A stretch of 64,000 nt of DNA from Chitinophagaceae bacterium (GTDB lineage: Bacteria > Bacteroidota > Bacteroidia > Chitinophagales > Chitinophagaceae), in NCBI GenBank assembly GCA_016703625.1, contig JADJBP010000002.1:496001-560000 (forward strand), written 5' to 3'. Under the pieces are notes generated by a model. That model saw nothing but the letters and a program-made list of their open reading frames with translations, was not told where the DNA came from and searched no databases. The stretch's first letter is position 1; every line of letters starts with the position of its first letter. The translations under genes and the position numbers were made by a program. Below are positions 22,229 through 30,666 of the stretch, in pieces.

Positions 22229-22720
22229 ATGACCATGCAAATCAATTACCACGACCAGCACCTTGATTTCATAAAGGGGAAAATAAATGAAATTAATACA
22301 GCCTTATTCAAAACAGAACTTGATCCCCTGCTGCAGTTACCCAATAATATCATACAAACACTTAAGGTAGATCATGACGGCATGGTCTGGTTCTTTACAT
22401 CATTTAACGGTTTACAATCCCAGGTCATAGACAGGCCGTTTTTTGCTTACCTGGACTATCACCAAAAAAGCAAGGGGAGTTTTCTTAAGCTCAGCGGTAA
22501 AGCAAGTATTGCAGGTCACGAAGATCATGGCCTTTTTTCTATCTGCAATTATACCAAAGGCAGTTATGGCAGGCTCGTTTTGGTAAAATTTAAAATTATG
22601 CAGGCCGAATATTTTGAAACCAACATGGTGGAAAATCATTCCTGGGCTGAAAAATTAAAACATACATTCAGCCACCTGTTCCAACCGTCAGCAAACCGGA
22701 AATACAATTTCTCAGAATAA
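22229..22720 (+). CDS. Pyridoxamine 5'-phosphate oxidase-like split-barrel protein
   Basis: 163-aa protein of the FMN-binding split-barrel (general stress protein 26-like) type. Supporting features are LKVDHDGMVWFFTSFNGLQS near residues 45-70, which matches the flavin-pocket strand of the family, and the later FLKLSGKASIAGHEDHGL strand with a downstream YFETNM segment. The reaction and natural substrate of this subgroup are unknown. A strong terminator lies about 75 bases downstream, so it is transcribed alone. An alternative start at Met3 (MQINYHD) is possible. The 280 bases upstream hold no recognised element. Confidence 0.75.
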   Translation: MTMQINYHDQHLDFIKGKINEINTALFKTELDPLLQLPNNIIQTLKVDHDGMVWFFTSFNGLQSQVIDRPFFAYLDYHQKSKGSFLKLSGKASIAGHEDHGLFSICNYTKGSYGRLVLVKFKIMQAEYFETNMVENHSWAEKLKHTFSHLFQPSANRKYNFSE

Positions 22721-22793
22721 ACCGACCATATGAACTACCGGTTCAGTTAAAGAATCACCAGGCGAATTAAATCCAGACCAAAAGCGATAAAGG

Positions 22794-22826
22794 AGAGACT
22801 GTTTTAAAAGCAGTCTCTTTTTTTTA
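22794..22826 (+). terminator. Intrinsic terminator after the PNPOx-like gene
   Basis: 8-bp stem agagactg / cagtctct (22794-22801 and 22811-22818) followed by a run of eight T residues. Confidence 0.9.
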
Positions 22827-22916
22827 TAGAACTTTTTCTCCATTTGCAAAAAACCGGCCAGGTCAAACCCATAAATCACCACGGATTATTTAACTTGTAG
22901 CTGCAAATAAAATGAT

Positions 22917-23965
22917 ATGCAAACCAGGGCCTTCAAATATGTATCCCCATTATTCCTGTATGTACTGGCATGGCTGGCCTTTACCGGCAAAGGATGGCTT
23001 ACCTGGACACCCATGCTCTATGCCTGGGTACTGATGCCGGCCATAGAATTGTTCATCAAACCGGATGAAAAAAATCTTTCAGAAGCCGAAGAAGAACTGG
23101 CCAAAAAAGACAGGCTCTATGATTACCTGCTGTATGGCATCGTGCTGTTACAGTTTGCGGCACTGTTCTATTTTTTAATCTCCATGAAAACAACCGGCCT
23201 GCTTTGGTGGGAAACCGCAGGCAGGATCGGCAGCATGGGTTTACTCTGCGGCACTTTTGGTATCAATGTGGCGCATGAACTGGGGCACCGGGTAAAAACA
23301 TACGAACAGGTCTTTGCCAAATCACTCCTGCTTACTTCTCTCTACATGCATTTTTTTATTGAGCACAACAAAGGACATCATAAACATGTGGCTACGCCGA
23401 AAGACCCAAGCAGCGCACGCTATAACGAACCCGTTTTCAGTTTCTATTTCCGGACCATCATTTTTTCCTACTTGTCGGCCTGGAAAATTGCCAATGCCGA
23501 AATGAAGAAAAAGGGGTTGCCCGTAATGCATTGGAAAAACGAAATGCTGCAGGCACAGATCATACAGCTTGTATTTGTTGCCGGGATATTCTTTGTTTTT
23601 GGCTGGCTGGTTACCGTTTATTTTTTAATGGCCGCAACCATTGGTTTTTTATTGCTTGAAACCGTAAATTATATTGAACATTACGGACTGCAGCGCCAAC
23701 AAAGGGTTGATGGGCATTATGAAAGAACCATGCCCCAACACAGCTGGAACAGCAATCATATTTTAGGAAGGCTGATGCTTTTGAACTGAGCCGACACAGC
23801 GATCATCATTACCTGGCCAGCAGAAAATACCAGGTTTTGCAACACCATGAAGATGCCCCTCAACTGCCAACCGGTTACCCCGGCAGTATGATCATGGCCA
23901 TGGTTCCGCCACTGTGGTTTTATGTAATGAATAAAAAGATCAGGCAATTGCAAAAAGAAAAATAA
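22917..23965 (+). CDS. alkB: AlkB-type membrane di-iron monooxygenase, frameshifted near its end
   Basis: Integral-membrane di-iron hydroxylase of the alkane 1-monooxygenase family, which hydroxylates the terminal carbon of medium-chain alkanes using rubredoxin-delivered electrons. His box 1 (HELGH, residues 120-124) and box 2 (HNKGHH, residues 150-155) are in the first frame, as is NYIEHYGLQR near residue 257. That frame stops at 23789, before box 3. The next frame carries ELSRHSDHHYLA and continues to a stop at 23963-23965, so a single T missing in the run 23779-23782 explains the break. The restored protein is about 349 aa, normal for the family. No rubredoxin gene is adjacent. Confidence 0.9.
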
Positions 23966-23970
23966 CGCTG

Positions 23971-24384
23971 TTATTTTTTTGCATTAGCTTTTACAAAAGC
24001 ATATACATTTTCCTTTTCACTGTCGGTTAAATTTGCCCTGGGTGCCATTACTGCCATGATACTTGCCCAGCGCTCAGCCGTAAAATCAGTGGTAACTTTT
24101 AAGCCATGGCAACGGCCGCATTTTGCATTATATGTACTTTGACCGGCCATGACCGAGGCCAGTTCGGCTGTTTTTTCCTTTGGCTCTACTTTGCTACCAA
24201 ATGTTCCGGTATTTTCCACGGAGCCCTGTGCAGCAGCTGAAGACCCGGCCGGGTCGGGCAGTGTACCCACAGCATTACCGGCAGGCATACCTGAACTGTT
24301 TGAACCGGATCCAGTTGGTGTAATTTTTTTAGCACATCCCCAAACCAGGATCATTAAAGACAATACGGGTATTATTTTTTTCAT
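23971..24384 (-). CDS. Lipoprotein c-type cytochrome
   Basis: 137-aa exported heme protein. A lipoprotein signal (LMILVWGC, Cys17) is followed by a low-complexity linker of about 60 residues rich in Gly, Ser, Ala and Pro, and then a small class I cytochrome c domain with the heme-binding motif CGRCH at residues 89-93. Met110 or Met113 (ASIMAVMAP) is a plausible axial ligand. The product probably sits at the periplasmic membrane face as an electron carrier or as a fragment of a larger complex. It ends 5 bases from the alkB-like stop on the opposite strand; a link to AlkB is only positional. Confidence 0.88.
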   Translation of the reverse strand: MKKIIPVLSLMILVWGCAKKITPTGSGSNSSGMPAGNAVGTLPDPAGSSAAAQGSVENTGTFGSKVEPKEKTAELASVMAGQSTYNAKCGRCHGLKVTTDFTAERWASIMAVMAPRANLTDSEKENVYAFVKANAKK

Positions 24385-24492
24385 GTGTATTTTTTATGTT
24401 GATATAATTAAATGATTGGTGTTTTCCTGTGTTCTGAATCAGCTGCAATGAATATGTTCAGTGAAATTGCAGCAACGGATCATTGCATCCGA

Positions 24493-25765
24493 TCAGATCG
24501 TGATCCTGGTATCGCCGAAATAGCTGTGTAAAACGAAAGGTAATTCAATCCCGTTACTGCCCTGGTTATTTTCAAGCAAAGCGGCTACGATCCTGGGCAG
24601 CGCCAGCGATGAGCCGTTGAGGGAATGGACAAGCTGGGTTTTACTGCTGCCATCCCGGTACCTGATCTTCATCCTGTTGGTTTGAAAACTTTCGAAGTTA
24701 CTGACCGAACTTACTTCCAGCCATTTTTGCTGGGCCGCACTGTACACTTCAAAATCATAGGTAAGTGCAGAAGCAAAACTCATATCACCGCCGCATAAAC
24801 GCAAAATTCGGTAAGGCAATTGCAGCGACTGCAATAACCCCTCTACATGTTTTACCATTGCTTCCAGTACTTCATAGCTTTTATCCGGGTGAACGATCTG
24901 TACGAGTTCCACCTTATCAAACTGGTGAACCCTGTTCAGCCCGCGTACATCAGCCCCAAAGCTTCCGGCTTCCTTCTGAAACAGGGCGTATAAGCGGTCA
25001 TTTTTACCGGCAGGTCGCTTTCTTTTATAATTTCATCGCGGTAAATATTGGTTAACGGCACTTCCGATGTCGGGATCAGGTAAAATTATCTACGGTAGCA
25101 TGGTACATCTGCCCTTCCTTATCGGGCAACTGCCCCGTGCCATAAGCCGATGCTTCATTTACCAGCAGGGGGGGCAAATACTCGGCGTAACCCGCAGCTG
25201 TATTATAATCCAAAAAATACTGTATCAGGGAACGCTGCAGACGGGCACCTTTGCCTTTGTATAAGGGAAAGCCGCTGCCGGTGATCTTGGCCCCGGTCTC
25301 AAAATCAACCAGGTCATATGTTTTGATCAGTTCCCAGTGCGGTACAGCCGTTGCAGGCAATGCAGGTTTGGATCCTCCTTCCCGCACCACTTCATTCTCT
25401 TCGGGCGTTTTGCCTCTGGGTACTGATACATGCGGCAGGTTGGGTAATAAGACCAGGGCATCCTGTAATTTTTGTTCAGCCTCTGATAATTGCCCGGAAA
25501 GATTTTGCAGGGTTGATTTTTGCTGTGCCACTTCCTGTTTTTTATTTTCTGCTGCTTCTTTGTCTCCCCTGCCCATCAACATACCGATCTCCTTGCTGGC
25601 AGCATTGATCCCGGCCTGCAGGGTTTCGGTCTCGGTTTTTAATGTACGTACCTGTTCATCTGTTTCCAGTAACCGGTCAACCAGTGACAAATCTTTGAAA
25701 TATTTAACCGCTAACTTTTCTTTTACCAATGCTGTGTTTTGCCTTATATAACTGATCTGTAACAT
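24493..25765 (-). CDS. serS: Serine--tRNA ligase, with two frameshifts in this sequence
   Basis: Charges tRNA-Ser with serine. The N-terminal domain is a long coiled-coil arm (about residues 30-105) starting MLQISYIRQNTALVKEKLAV. The class II catalytic core then breaks twice. At the A run 25082-25085 one base is missing and DNFYLIPTSEV (motif including LIPTSEV) is restored. Near 24974 one base is missing and CFRKEAGSFGADVRGLNRVHQF (motif 2) is recovered. The final frame ends with HSLNGSSLALPRIVAALLENNQ, the motif 3 region. Since this tRNA synthetase is normally essential and single-copy, a sequencing error is far more likely than a real mutation. The promoter lies directly upstream. Confidence 0.95.
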
Positions 25766-25784
25766 CTGTTTTTAAAAATTTTGT

Positions 25785-25792
25785 CAAAGATA
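25785..25792 (-). promoter_or_regulatory. -7 box TATCTTTG for serS
   Basis: Exact match to the Bacteroidota -7 consensus TAnnTTTG on the minus strand, about 20 bases upstream of the serS ATG. No clear -33 TTG was seen. Confidence 0.7.
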
Positions 25793-25907
25793 CAAATTTG
25801 GCTCTTAGGTGCCGGGCCACTATTAAAAGTCAATTATTTGAGGATCTGTTAATTTTCTGAATAAACCAGATTTAACAGTATAAATAAGTTCAAACTTCTA
25901 TTTCTTT

Positions 25908-25915
25908 TATATTTG
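25908..25915 (+). promoter_or_regulatory. -7 box TATATTTG for the 25920 gene
   Basis: Exact TAnnTTTG match ending 5 bases before the ATG at 25920, which would put transcription start at or beside the start codon (leaderless or nearly so). Confidence 0.65.
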
Positions 25916-25919
25916 CAGG

Positions 25920-26273
25920 ATGCAACACGTAAAGGACGACTTACAGGTACGCTGGCTTAAATTACGCATCAAACTCAAAGAGCGTTTTGGTATCAAGCCC
26001 GATATGGACGGCATCCTTTTTTTAATAGGCATACAGGAGCTGGGCAGCGGTAAACAGGATTTCAGCAAAGAAGAGAAACAGGACCTGATGCATATTGCAG
26101 TTTGTACTGTCCTTTCATTAAGCGGGTATTATGCCCCGGAAGGAAATGATGAAGAAGGCTGGCCGCATTTTAAACAACTGAAACCCCTGCCCGGTTTTAT
26201 CATGATTGAGCAGGAAAATTTTTTAAAAGACCATATTTTATTATACTTTCAGAATCAAAATTTTATTGACTAA
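25920..26273 (+). CDS. Conserved hypothetical protein, 117 aa
   Basis: Soluble 117-aa protein with no signal peptide or TM helix, beginning MQHVKDDLQVRWLKLRIKLK. It has amphipathic helical character in the first half, and a central segment GILFLIGIQELGSGKQDFS followed by EEKQDLMHIAVCTVLSLSGY. I do not recognise a named family, although such a protein is common in related Bacteroidota. It lies just upstream of a cyclophilin gene on the same strand (6-base gap), so the two could be co-transcribed. The promoter is very close to the ATG. Confidence 0.75.
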   Translation: MQHVKDDLQVRWLKLRIKLKERFGIKPDMDGILFLIGIQELGSGKQDFSKEEKQDLMHIAVCTVLSLSGYYAPEGNDEEGWPHFKQLKPLPGFIMIEQENFLKDHILLYFQNQNFID

Positions 26274-26279
26274 TTAACC

Positions 26280-27032
26280 ATGATGCACAAAATGAAAACT
26301 TTTATTACGCTTGCCTTCTTTACTTTTTTTGCAATGGGCGCTGATGCCCAGGTTAAAAAATCTGCTGTTAAAAAACCCGCTACCCAAAAATCAACGGTAA
26401 AAAAAACAGCCGTTAAAAAAACGCTGAAACCGGTAAAATTACCGGGTGTAAGGATAAAAATAACTACCGATTCGGGTGTAATTGTGATCCGGTTGTATGA
26501 TAAAACCCCCCTCCACCGCGATAATTTTATAAAACTTGCCAACGAACATTTTTTCGACAGCCTTTTATTTCACCGGGTAATGTATCAATTTATGATACAG
26601 GGCGGAGACCCAAACAGCAAAAATGCACAACCCGGACAAATGCTGGGCACCGGCGATATAGGTTATACCATTCCGGCCGAGTTTGATACTACATTAATTC
26701 ATAAAAAGGGTGCTTTAGCAGCTGCGAGAATGCCGGATAATGTAAATCCTGAAAAAGCCAGCAGTGGCTGCCAGTTTTATATTGTACAGGGAAGACAATG
26801 GACAGATTTTGATTTAAACAATATTGAATTGCAGCGCCCAGCCAAATACACTTCCGGGCAAAGAAACGCTTATAAAACTATTGGCGGTTACCCCCCTTTA
26901 GATATGAATTATACCGTTTTTGGGGAAGTTGAAAGCGGATTGGATGTAGTAGACAAGATAGCTTCTGTTCCTGTAGCTCCTGGCAACAGGCCTTATGGTG
27001 ATGTGCGTATGTATATTGAAGTTATAAAATAG
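26280..27032 (+). CDS. Secreted peptidyl-prolyl cis-trans isomerase, cyclophilin type
   Basis: Catalyses proline isomerisation, here in the periplasm. A signal peptide (KTFITLAFFTFFAMGADAQ) is followed by a 30-residue stretch made mostly of Lys, Thr, Ala and Val (KKSAVKKPATQKSTVKKTAV), then a cyclophilin domain from about residue 55. Diagnostic segments are FHRVMYQFMIQGGDPN and SSGCQFYIVQG, with the FGEVESGLDVVDKIA tail. The start could also be Met5 (26292), which gives a cleaner signal peptide. The lysine-rich linker is unusual and may bind nucleic acid or negatively charged envelope polymers. Confidence 0.92.
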   Translation: MMHKMKTFITLAFFTFFAMGADAQVKKSAVKKPATQKSTVKKTAVKKTLKPVKLPGVRIKITTDSGVIVIRLYDKTPLHRDNFIKLANEHFFDSLLFHRVMYQFMIQGGDPNSKNAQPGQMLGTGDIGYTIPAEFDTTLIHKKGALAAARMPDNVNPEKASSGCQFYIVQGRQWTDFDLNNIELQRPAKYTSGQRNAYKTIGGYPPLDMNYTVFGEVESGLDVVDKIASVPVAPGNRPYGDVRMYIEVIK

Positions 27033-27035
27033 TTT

Positions 27036-27058
27036 ATTCCCGGTAAATACCGGGGAAT
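27036..27058 (+). terminator. Weak hairpin after the cyclophilin gene
   Basis: Nearly perfect inverted repeat attcccggta / taccggggaat with a 2-base loop and one bulged G, starting 3 bases after the stop. It lacks a T tract, so its role as a terminator is uncertain. Confidence 0.4.
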
Positions 27059-27117
27059 AGCTATCGGTTAAAAAACCTTACTTTGCACCTGATTCAGTTA
27101 ACATCAAAACCAATAAA

Positions 27118-27495
27118 ATGAATTTTCCCGAAAATCTCCGCTACACCAAAGACCACGAGTGGGTTTCATTAGATGGCACCACTGCTACCATTGGCATTAC
27201 CGATTTTGCACAACGTGAGTTGGGCGATATCGTTTATATCGACATTCATGCAAAAGGAAAAACACTCGGTGCCGAAGAAGTATTTGGTACAGTAGAAGCA
27301 GTAAAAACAGTGAGTGATCTTTTTTTACCGGTTGCAGGTACCATAACCGAAATAAACCCATTGCTTGATAGCAAACCGGAGCTGGTAAACAGTGATCCGT
27401 ATGGTGACGGCTGGATGGTAAAAATGACCGTGAATAATGCTGCAGATATCGAAAAACTCATGAATGCCGGATCATACGCTGCCTCGGTTGGATAA
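27118..27495 (+). CDS. gcvH: Glycine cleavage system H protein
   Basis: Lipoylated carrier that shuttles the aminomethyl group between the P and T proteins of the glycine cleavage system. At 125 aa it is a standard H protein. The lipoylation lysine is K63 in FGTVEAVKTVSDLFLP, and SDPYGDGWMVKM near residue 98 is typical. The P, T and L genes are not in this window. A TTACTTTG box about 35 bases upstream resembles the -7 promoter motif. A VanZ-family gene follows 16 bases downstream, a common pairing in Bacteroidota. Confidence 0.97.
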   Translation: MNFPENLRYTKDHEWVSLDGTTATIGITDFAQRELGDIVYIDIHAKGKTLGAEEVFGTVEAVKTVSDLFLPVAGTITEINPLLDSKPELVNSDPYGDGWMVKMTVNNAADIEKLMNAGSYAASVG

Positions 27496-27511
27496 TTATC
27501 ATTTTTAAACA

Positions 27512-27919
27512 ATGAATAATAAAGAAACACCGGGCAAAGCACTGCATATTAAAAAATTTATCCCAGGCATTGCCTGGTTTTTTCTTATACTGACCCTCGT
27601 ATGCATACCCGGCTACGATCTGCCTAAAGTAGACAAATGGCTGATAGAGATCAATTTCGACAAAATGGTACATGTGGGCCTGTTTACTGTACTGGCTTAC
27701 CTGTTCATGCTTCCGCTGGCAAAATCATCATTGCCATTAGCAGAAAAATGGCATTATGCCGTTAAAATAACACTGGCTGCGGCTGTTTATGGATTGATCA
27801 CCGAGCTGGTCCAGAAATTTTATATCCCGGGCCGGAGTTTTAATCTTACCGATTTTGCCGCCGATGCTTTCGGGGGGATCATTGCACTGGTTTATTGTAA
27901 AATCCGCTTGTTCAGGTAG
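27512..27919 (+). CDS. VanZ-family membrane protein
   Basis: Small inner-membrane protein of 135 aa with four predicted TM helices. The family hallmark is the FDKMVHVGLFTVLAYLF segment near residue 48 together with LTDFAADAFGGIIALVY at the C-terminus. The founding member is teicoplanin-resistance VanZ, but most homologues, including those linked to gcvH in Bacteroidota, have no known function, and glycopeptide resistance should not be inferred. The short spacing suggests co-transcription with gcvH. Confidence 0.88.
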   Translation: MNNKETPGKALHIKKFIPGIAWFFLILTLVCIPGYDLPKVDKWLIEINFDKMVHVGLFTVLAYLFMLPLAKSSLPLAEKWHYAVKITLAAAVYGLITELVQKFYIPGRSFNLTDFAADAFGGIIALVYCKIRLFR

Positions 27920-27997
27920 CCCGCTTTAACCTGTTAAAAATATCATGAAAGTCTTAAGGCATTTGCTTCCGGGCTTGTTACATCCCTTTTAACTCCT

Positions 27998-28005
27998 TAC
28001 ATTTG
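27998..28005 (+). promoter_or_regulatory. -7 box TACATTTG for the DUF4290 gene
   Basis: Exact TAnnTTTG match. Transcription start would fall at about 28011, downstream of the ATG at 28010, which favours the ATG at 28028 as the true start. Confidence 0.7.
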
Positions 28006-28027
28006 TATTATGCTAAACACCGAAAAC

Positions 28028-28780
28028 ATGGAGTACAATACTACCAGGAATTTTTTGATCATGCGTGAATATGGCAGACATATTCAAAAAATGGTTGAAT
28101 ACCTGTTAACTATTGAAGATAAAGAAGAAAGACAGCGAAATGCCTATGCCGTCATTGAACTGATGGGTTTTTTAAACCCGCATTTAAAGAACGTAGAGGA
28201 TTTTCGCCATAAATTGTGGGATCACCTGTTCCTCATCAGCGATTTTACCCTCGACGTGGAAAGCCCCTACCCGATACCGACACGTGAGACTTTAAAAGCA
28301 AAACCTGAGCGTTTACGTTATCCAAAAAGATATCCCAAATTCAACCACCTCGGAAAAAATATTGAAGTAGTTATTGATAAGGCGCTGAAAGAAGAAAACC
28401 CCGAAAAGAAACAGGGTTTTGCCAACGCGATCGCTTATTACATGAAGTTAACATACAGCAACTGGCATAAAGAACTGGTGCATGATGATAATATTCAAAC
28501 CGAGTTATCCAGTATGACCCAGGGCGAACTGGAATTCAATAACCGTCCTTTTGTGAAGCACCGTGTGGATACCCGTGATGACAGGGATGATTATGGAAAA
28601 CGGGCTGCAGGCGGTTACCGCAAGAACTTTGGCGGCGGCAGGGATAACAGGAGTGCAGGCGGCAGCAGGGACAACAGGAGTTCCGGTGGCAGCAGGGATA
28701 ACCGTGGTGGTAACAGGGATAACAGGGGCGGCAGCAGCGACAACAGGAATACGAACCGCAATTTTAAGAAACGGTATTGA
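28028..28780 (+). CDS. DUF4290 family protein with Arg/Asp/Asn/Gly-rich tail
   Basis: Soluble 250-aa Bacteroidota-specific protein. The N-terminal DUF4290 domain (about residues 1-175) starts MEYNTTRNFLIMREYGRHIQ and contains MGFLNPHLKNVEDFRHKLWDH. Function is unknown, but the gene is habitually next to murA. From about residue 195 the protein becomes a low-complexity tail of repeated R-D-N-R-x-G-G units (for example GGSRDNRSSGGSRDNRGG), followed by a basic end FKKRY. The tail resembles RNA-binding RGG boxes. A start at 28010 is six codons longer but conflicts with the promoter position and with family N-termini. Confidence 0.9.
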   Translation: MEYNTTRNFLIMREYGRHIQKMVEYLLTIEDKEERQRNAYAVIELMGFLNPHLKNVEDFRHKLWDHLFLISDFTLDVESPYPIPTRETLKAKPERLRYPKRYPKFNHLGKNIEVVIDKALKEENPEKKQGFANAIAYYMKLTYSNWHKELVHDDNIQTELSSMTQGELEFNNRPFVKHRVDTRDDRDDYGKRAAGGYRKNFGGGRDNRSAGGSRDNRSSGGSRDNRGGNRDNRGGSSDNRNTNRNFKKRY

Positions 28781-28805
28781 TCTTTATACCGGATCAATTA
28801 ATATT

Positions 28806-28836
28806 ACCTGATGCTTCCAAACGTCAGGTTTTTTTA
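28806..28836 (+). terminator. Intrinsic terminator after the DUF4290 gene
   Basis: 8-bp stem acctgatg / cgtcaggt (one G-T pair) at 28806-28813 and 28822-28829, followed by a T run. murA, 60 bases on, therefore probably has its own promoter. Confidence 0.8.
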
Positions 28837-28895
28837 TTTACGTTTGTGTTAATTAGCGAAATGGTATTGGTTAGTGTTATAAAAATAAATACAGC

Positions 28896-30203
28896 ATGCA
28901 ATCATTTGAAGTAAGGGGTGGAAAAAAACTGTCGGGTGAGATCACCCCGCAGGGTGCCAAGAACGAGGCATTGCAGATCATCTCTGCTGTATTGCTGAGC
29001 CCCGAAAAGATCACCATCTCCAATATCCCAGATATTGTTGATGTAAACCTGCTGATTGAACTGCTTGCCGAAATGAAAGTCAAGGTAAACCGCATCAGCC
29101 GCGACACCTGTATATTCCAGGCCGATGATGTGGATGTGGATTACCTGCACAGCGAATCTTATCACAAAAAAAGCGGCAAGCTAAGGGGATCTGTGATGCT
29201 GGCCGGCCCCATGCTGGCACGATTTAAAAAAGCATATATCCCAAAACCTGGTGGCGATAAGATCGGCCGCAGAAGGCTGGATACCCATATCATTGGTTTT
29301 GAAAAACTGGGCGCCAGGTTTTCCTATCATACCGATGACGGATTTTTTCACCTTGAATCTGCCGACCTGAAAGGTGCTGCCATTTTACTGGATGAACCCA
29401 GCGTAACCGGCACTGCCAATATTTTAATGGCAGCATCCATGGCAGTGGGTACAACGCCAATGTACAATGCAGCCTGTGAGCCATACATGCAACAGCTTTG
29501 CAGGATGCTGAACCGGACGGGCGCCAACATATCAGGCATTGGCAGCAACCTGCTGGTCATAAAAGGTGTTGATACTTTGGGCGGAACAGATCACCGCATG
29601 CTGCCTGATATGATCGAAGTGGGTTCATTTATCGGGTTGGCAGCAATGACACAGGGAGATACTACCATTAAAAATGCAGGCATTGAACATTTGGGTGTTA
29701 TCCCCGAAAGGTTTCAGCAACTGGGCATCCAGATGAACTTTGTTGGCGATGATATCCATATTCCTTCGCAGGAATTTTACGAGATAAAAAAATATATGGA
29801 TGGCGGTGTTTTAACAGTATACGATCATCCATGGCCCGGCTTTACCCCCGACCTGTTGAGCATTGTGCTGGTTACTGCCATACAGGCCAGGGGCAGTGTG
29901 CTCATTCATCAAAAAATGTTTGAAAGCCGTTTGTTCTTTGTTGATAAACTGATCGATATGGGTGCCCAGATCATCCTGTGCGATCCTCACCGTGCCGTAG
30001 TGATCGGGCTTGAACGGGAACAGCACCTGCGCGGCATCACCATGAGCAGCCCCGATATACGCGCCGGCGTTGCCTTATTGATCGCTGCATTAAGTGCACA
30101 GGGAAAAAGTACTATTCAGAATATTGAACAGATCGACCGGGGTTACCAAAACATAGATGAGCGGCTTATTAAATTGGGTGCCGATATAAAAAGGGTAAAT
30201 TAA
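28896..30203 (+). CDS. murA: UDP-N-acetylglucosamine 1-carboxyvinyltransferase
   Basis: First committed step of peptidoglycan synthesis: transfers enolpyruvate from PEP to UDP-GlcNAc in the cytoplasm. At 435 aa it is full length, with the substrate-binding KN pair at residues 22-23 and the characteristic LRGSVMLAGPMLARF segment. In the active-site loop the residue that is Cys115 in E. coli MurA is Asp121 here (KPGGDKIGRRRLDTH). The Cys-to-Asp version is catalytically active but is not alkylated by fosfomycin, so intrinsic fosfomycin tolerance is expected from established work on the family. A small lipoprotein gene and gmk follow. Confidence 0.97.
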   Translation: MQSFEVRGGKKLSGEITPQGAKNEALQIISAVLLSPEKITISNIPDIVDVNLLIELLAEMKVKVNRISRDTCIFQADDVDVDYLHSESYHKKSGKLRGSVMLAGPMLARFKKAYIPKPGGDKIGRRRLDTHIIGFEKLGARFSYHTDDGFFHLESADLKGAAILLDEPSVTGTANILMAASMAVGTTPMYNAACEPYMQQLCRMLNRTGANISGIGSNLLVIKGVDTLGGTDHRMLPDMIEVGSFIGLAAMTQGDTTIKNAGIEHLGVIPERFQQLGIQMNFVGDDIHIPSQEFYEIKKYMDGGVLTVYDHPWPGFTPDLLSIVLVTAIQARGSVLIHQKMFESRLFFVDKLIDMGAQIILCDPHRAVVIGLEREQHLRGITMSSPDIRAGVALLIAALSAQGKSTIQNIEQIDRGYQNIDERLIKLGADIKRVN

Positions 30204-30213
30204 TTTTTACCGG

Positions 30214-30636
30214 ATGAAAAGATCATTACCCATATGCCTGTTTTTTTTATTATCGGCCATTATATACTCCTGCCGCAATGAATCCGTTCATTTACTTACC
30301 AAAAAATGGGAATGTGTACAGGTAGAAAACATCATTCCGCCCGGCATCAATATTACATCACCCGAAGATTCAGTAAATGCCATTCAATTACAGGCATTGG
30401 TTCGGTCCATAAACTGGACCTTTAAAAATAATATGCGGTTTGAATGTGCTGTTGGTGACAGGATCACCCTTAAGGGCAGGTATGAATTGCAGGAAAGTGA
30501 TAAGATGCTGGTTTGTATCTCAGAATCCAAAAACAGTATCAACAGGTACCACATTTCCGTATTATCAGAGAATGAACTGGTTTTAAAAAGCATCTCCGGT
30601 TACAACGGCCTTGTTTTGCATTTTAAACCGTATTAG
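30214..30636 (+). CDS. Small lipoprotein of unknown function
   Basis: 140-aa protein with a lipoprotein signal (FFLLSAIIYSC, Cys near residue 20). The mature part has alternating hydrophobic strands: LTKKWECVQVENI at the start, NWTFKNNMRFECAVGDR in the middle, and ENELVLKSISGYNGLVLHF at the end. This resembles the small eight-stranded lipocalin-like lipoproteins frequent in Bacteroidota. No ligand can be inferred. It lies 10 bases after murA and 30 bases before gmk, so it is probably part of that transcript. Confidence 0.8.
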   Translation: MKRSLPICLFFLLSAIIYSCRNESVHLLTKKWECVQVENIIPPGINITSPEDSVNAIQLQALVRSINWTFKNNMRFECAVGDRITLKGRYELQESDKMLVCISESKNSINRYHISVLSENELVLKSISGYNGLVLHFKPY

Positions 30637-30666
30637 AAAAGTAAAAATTAAATAGTTTCTTTGCAA

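Noticed and set aside
27512..27919. Glycopeptide resistance from the VanZ-family gene
   Set aside because: Most VanZ-family proteins next to gcvH have no link to resistance, and no other van gene is present.
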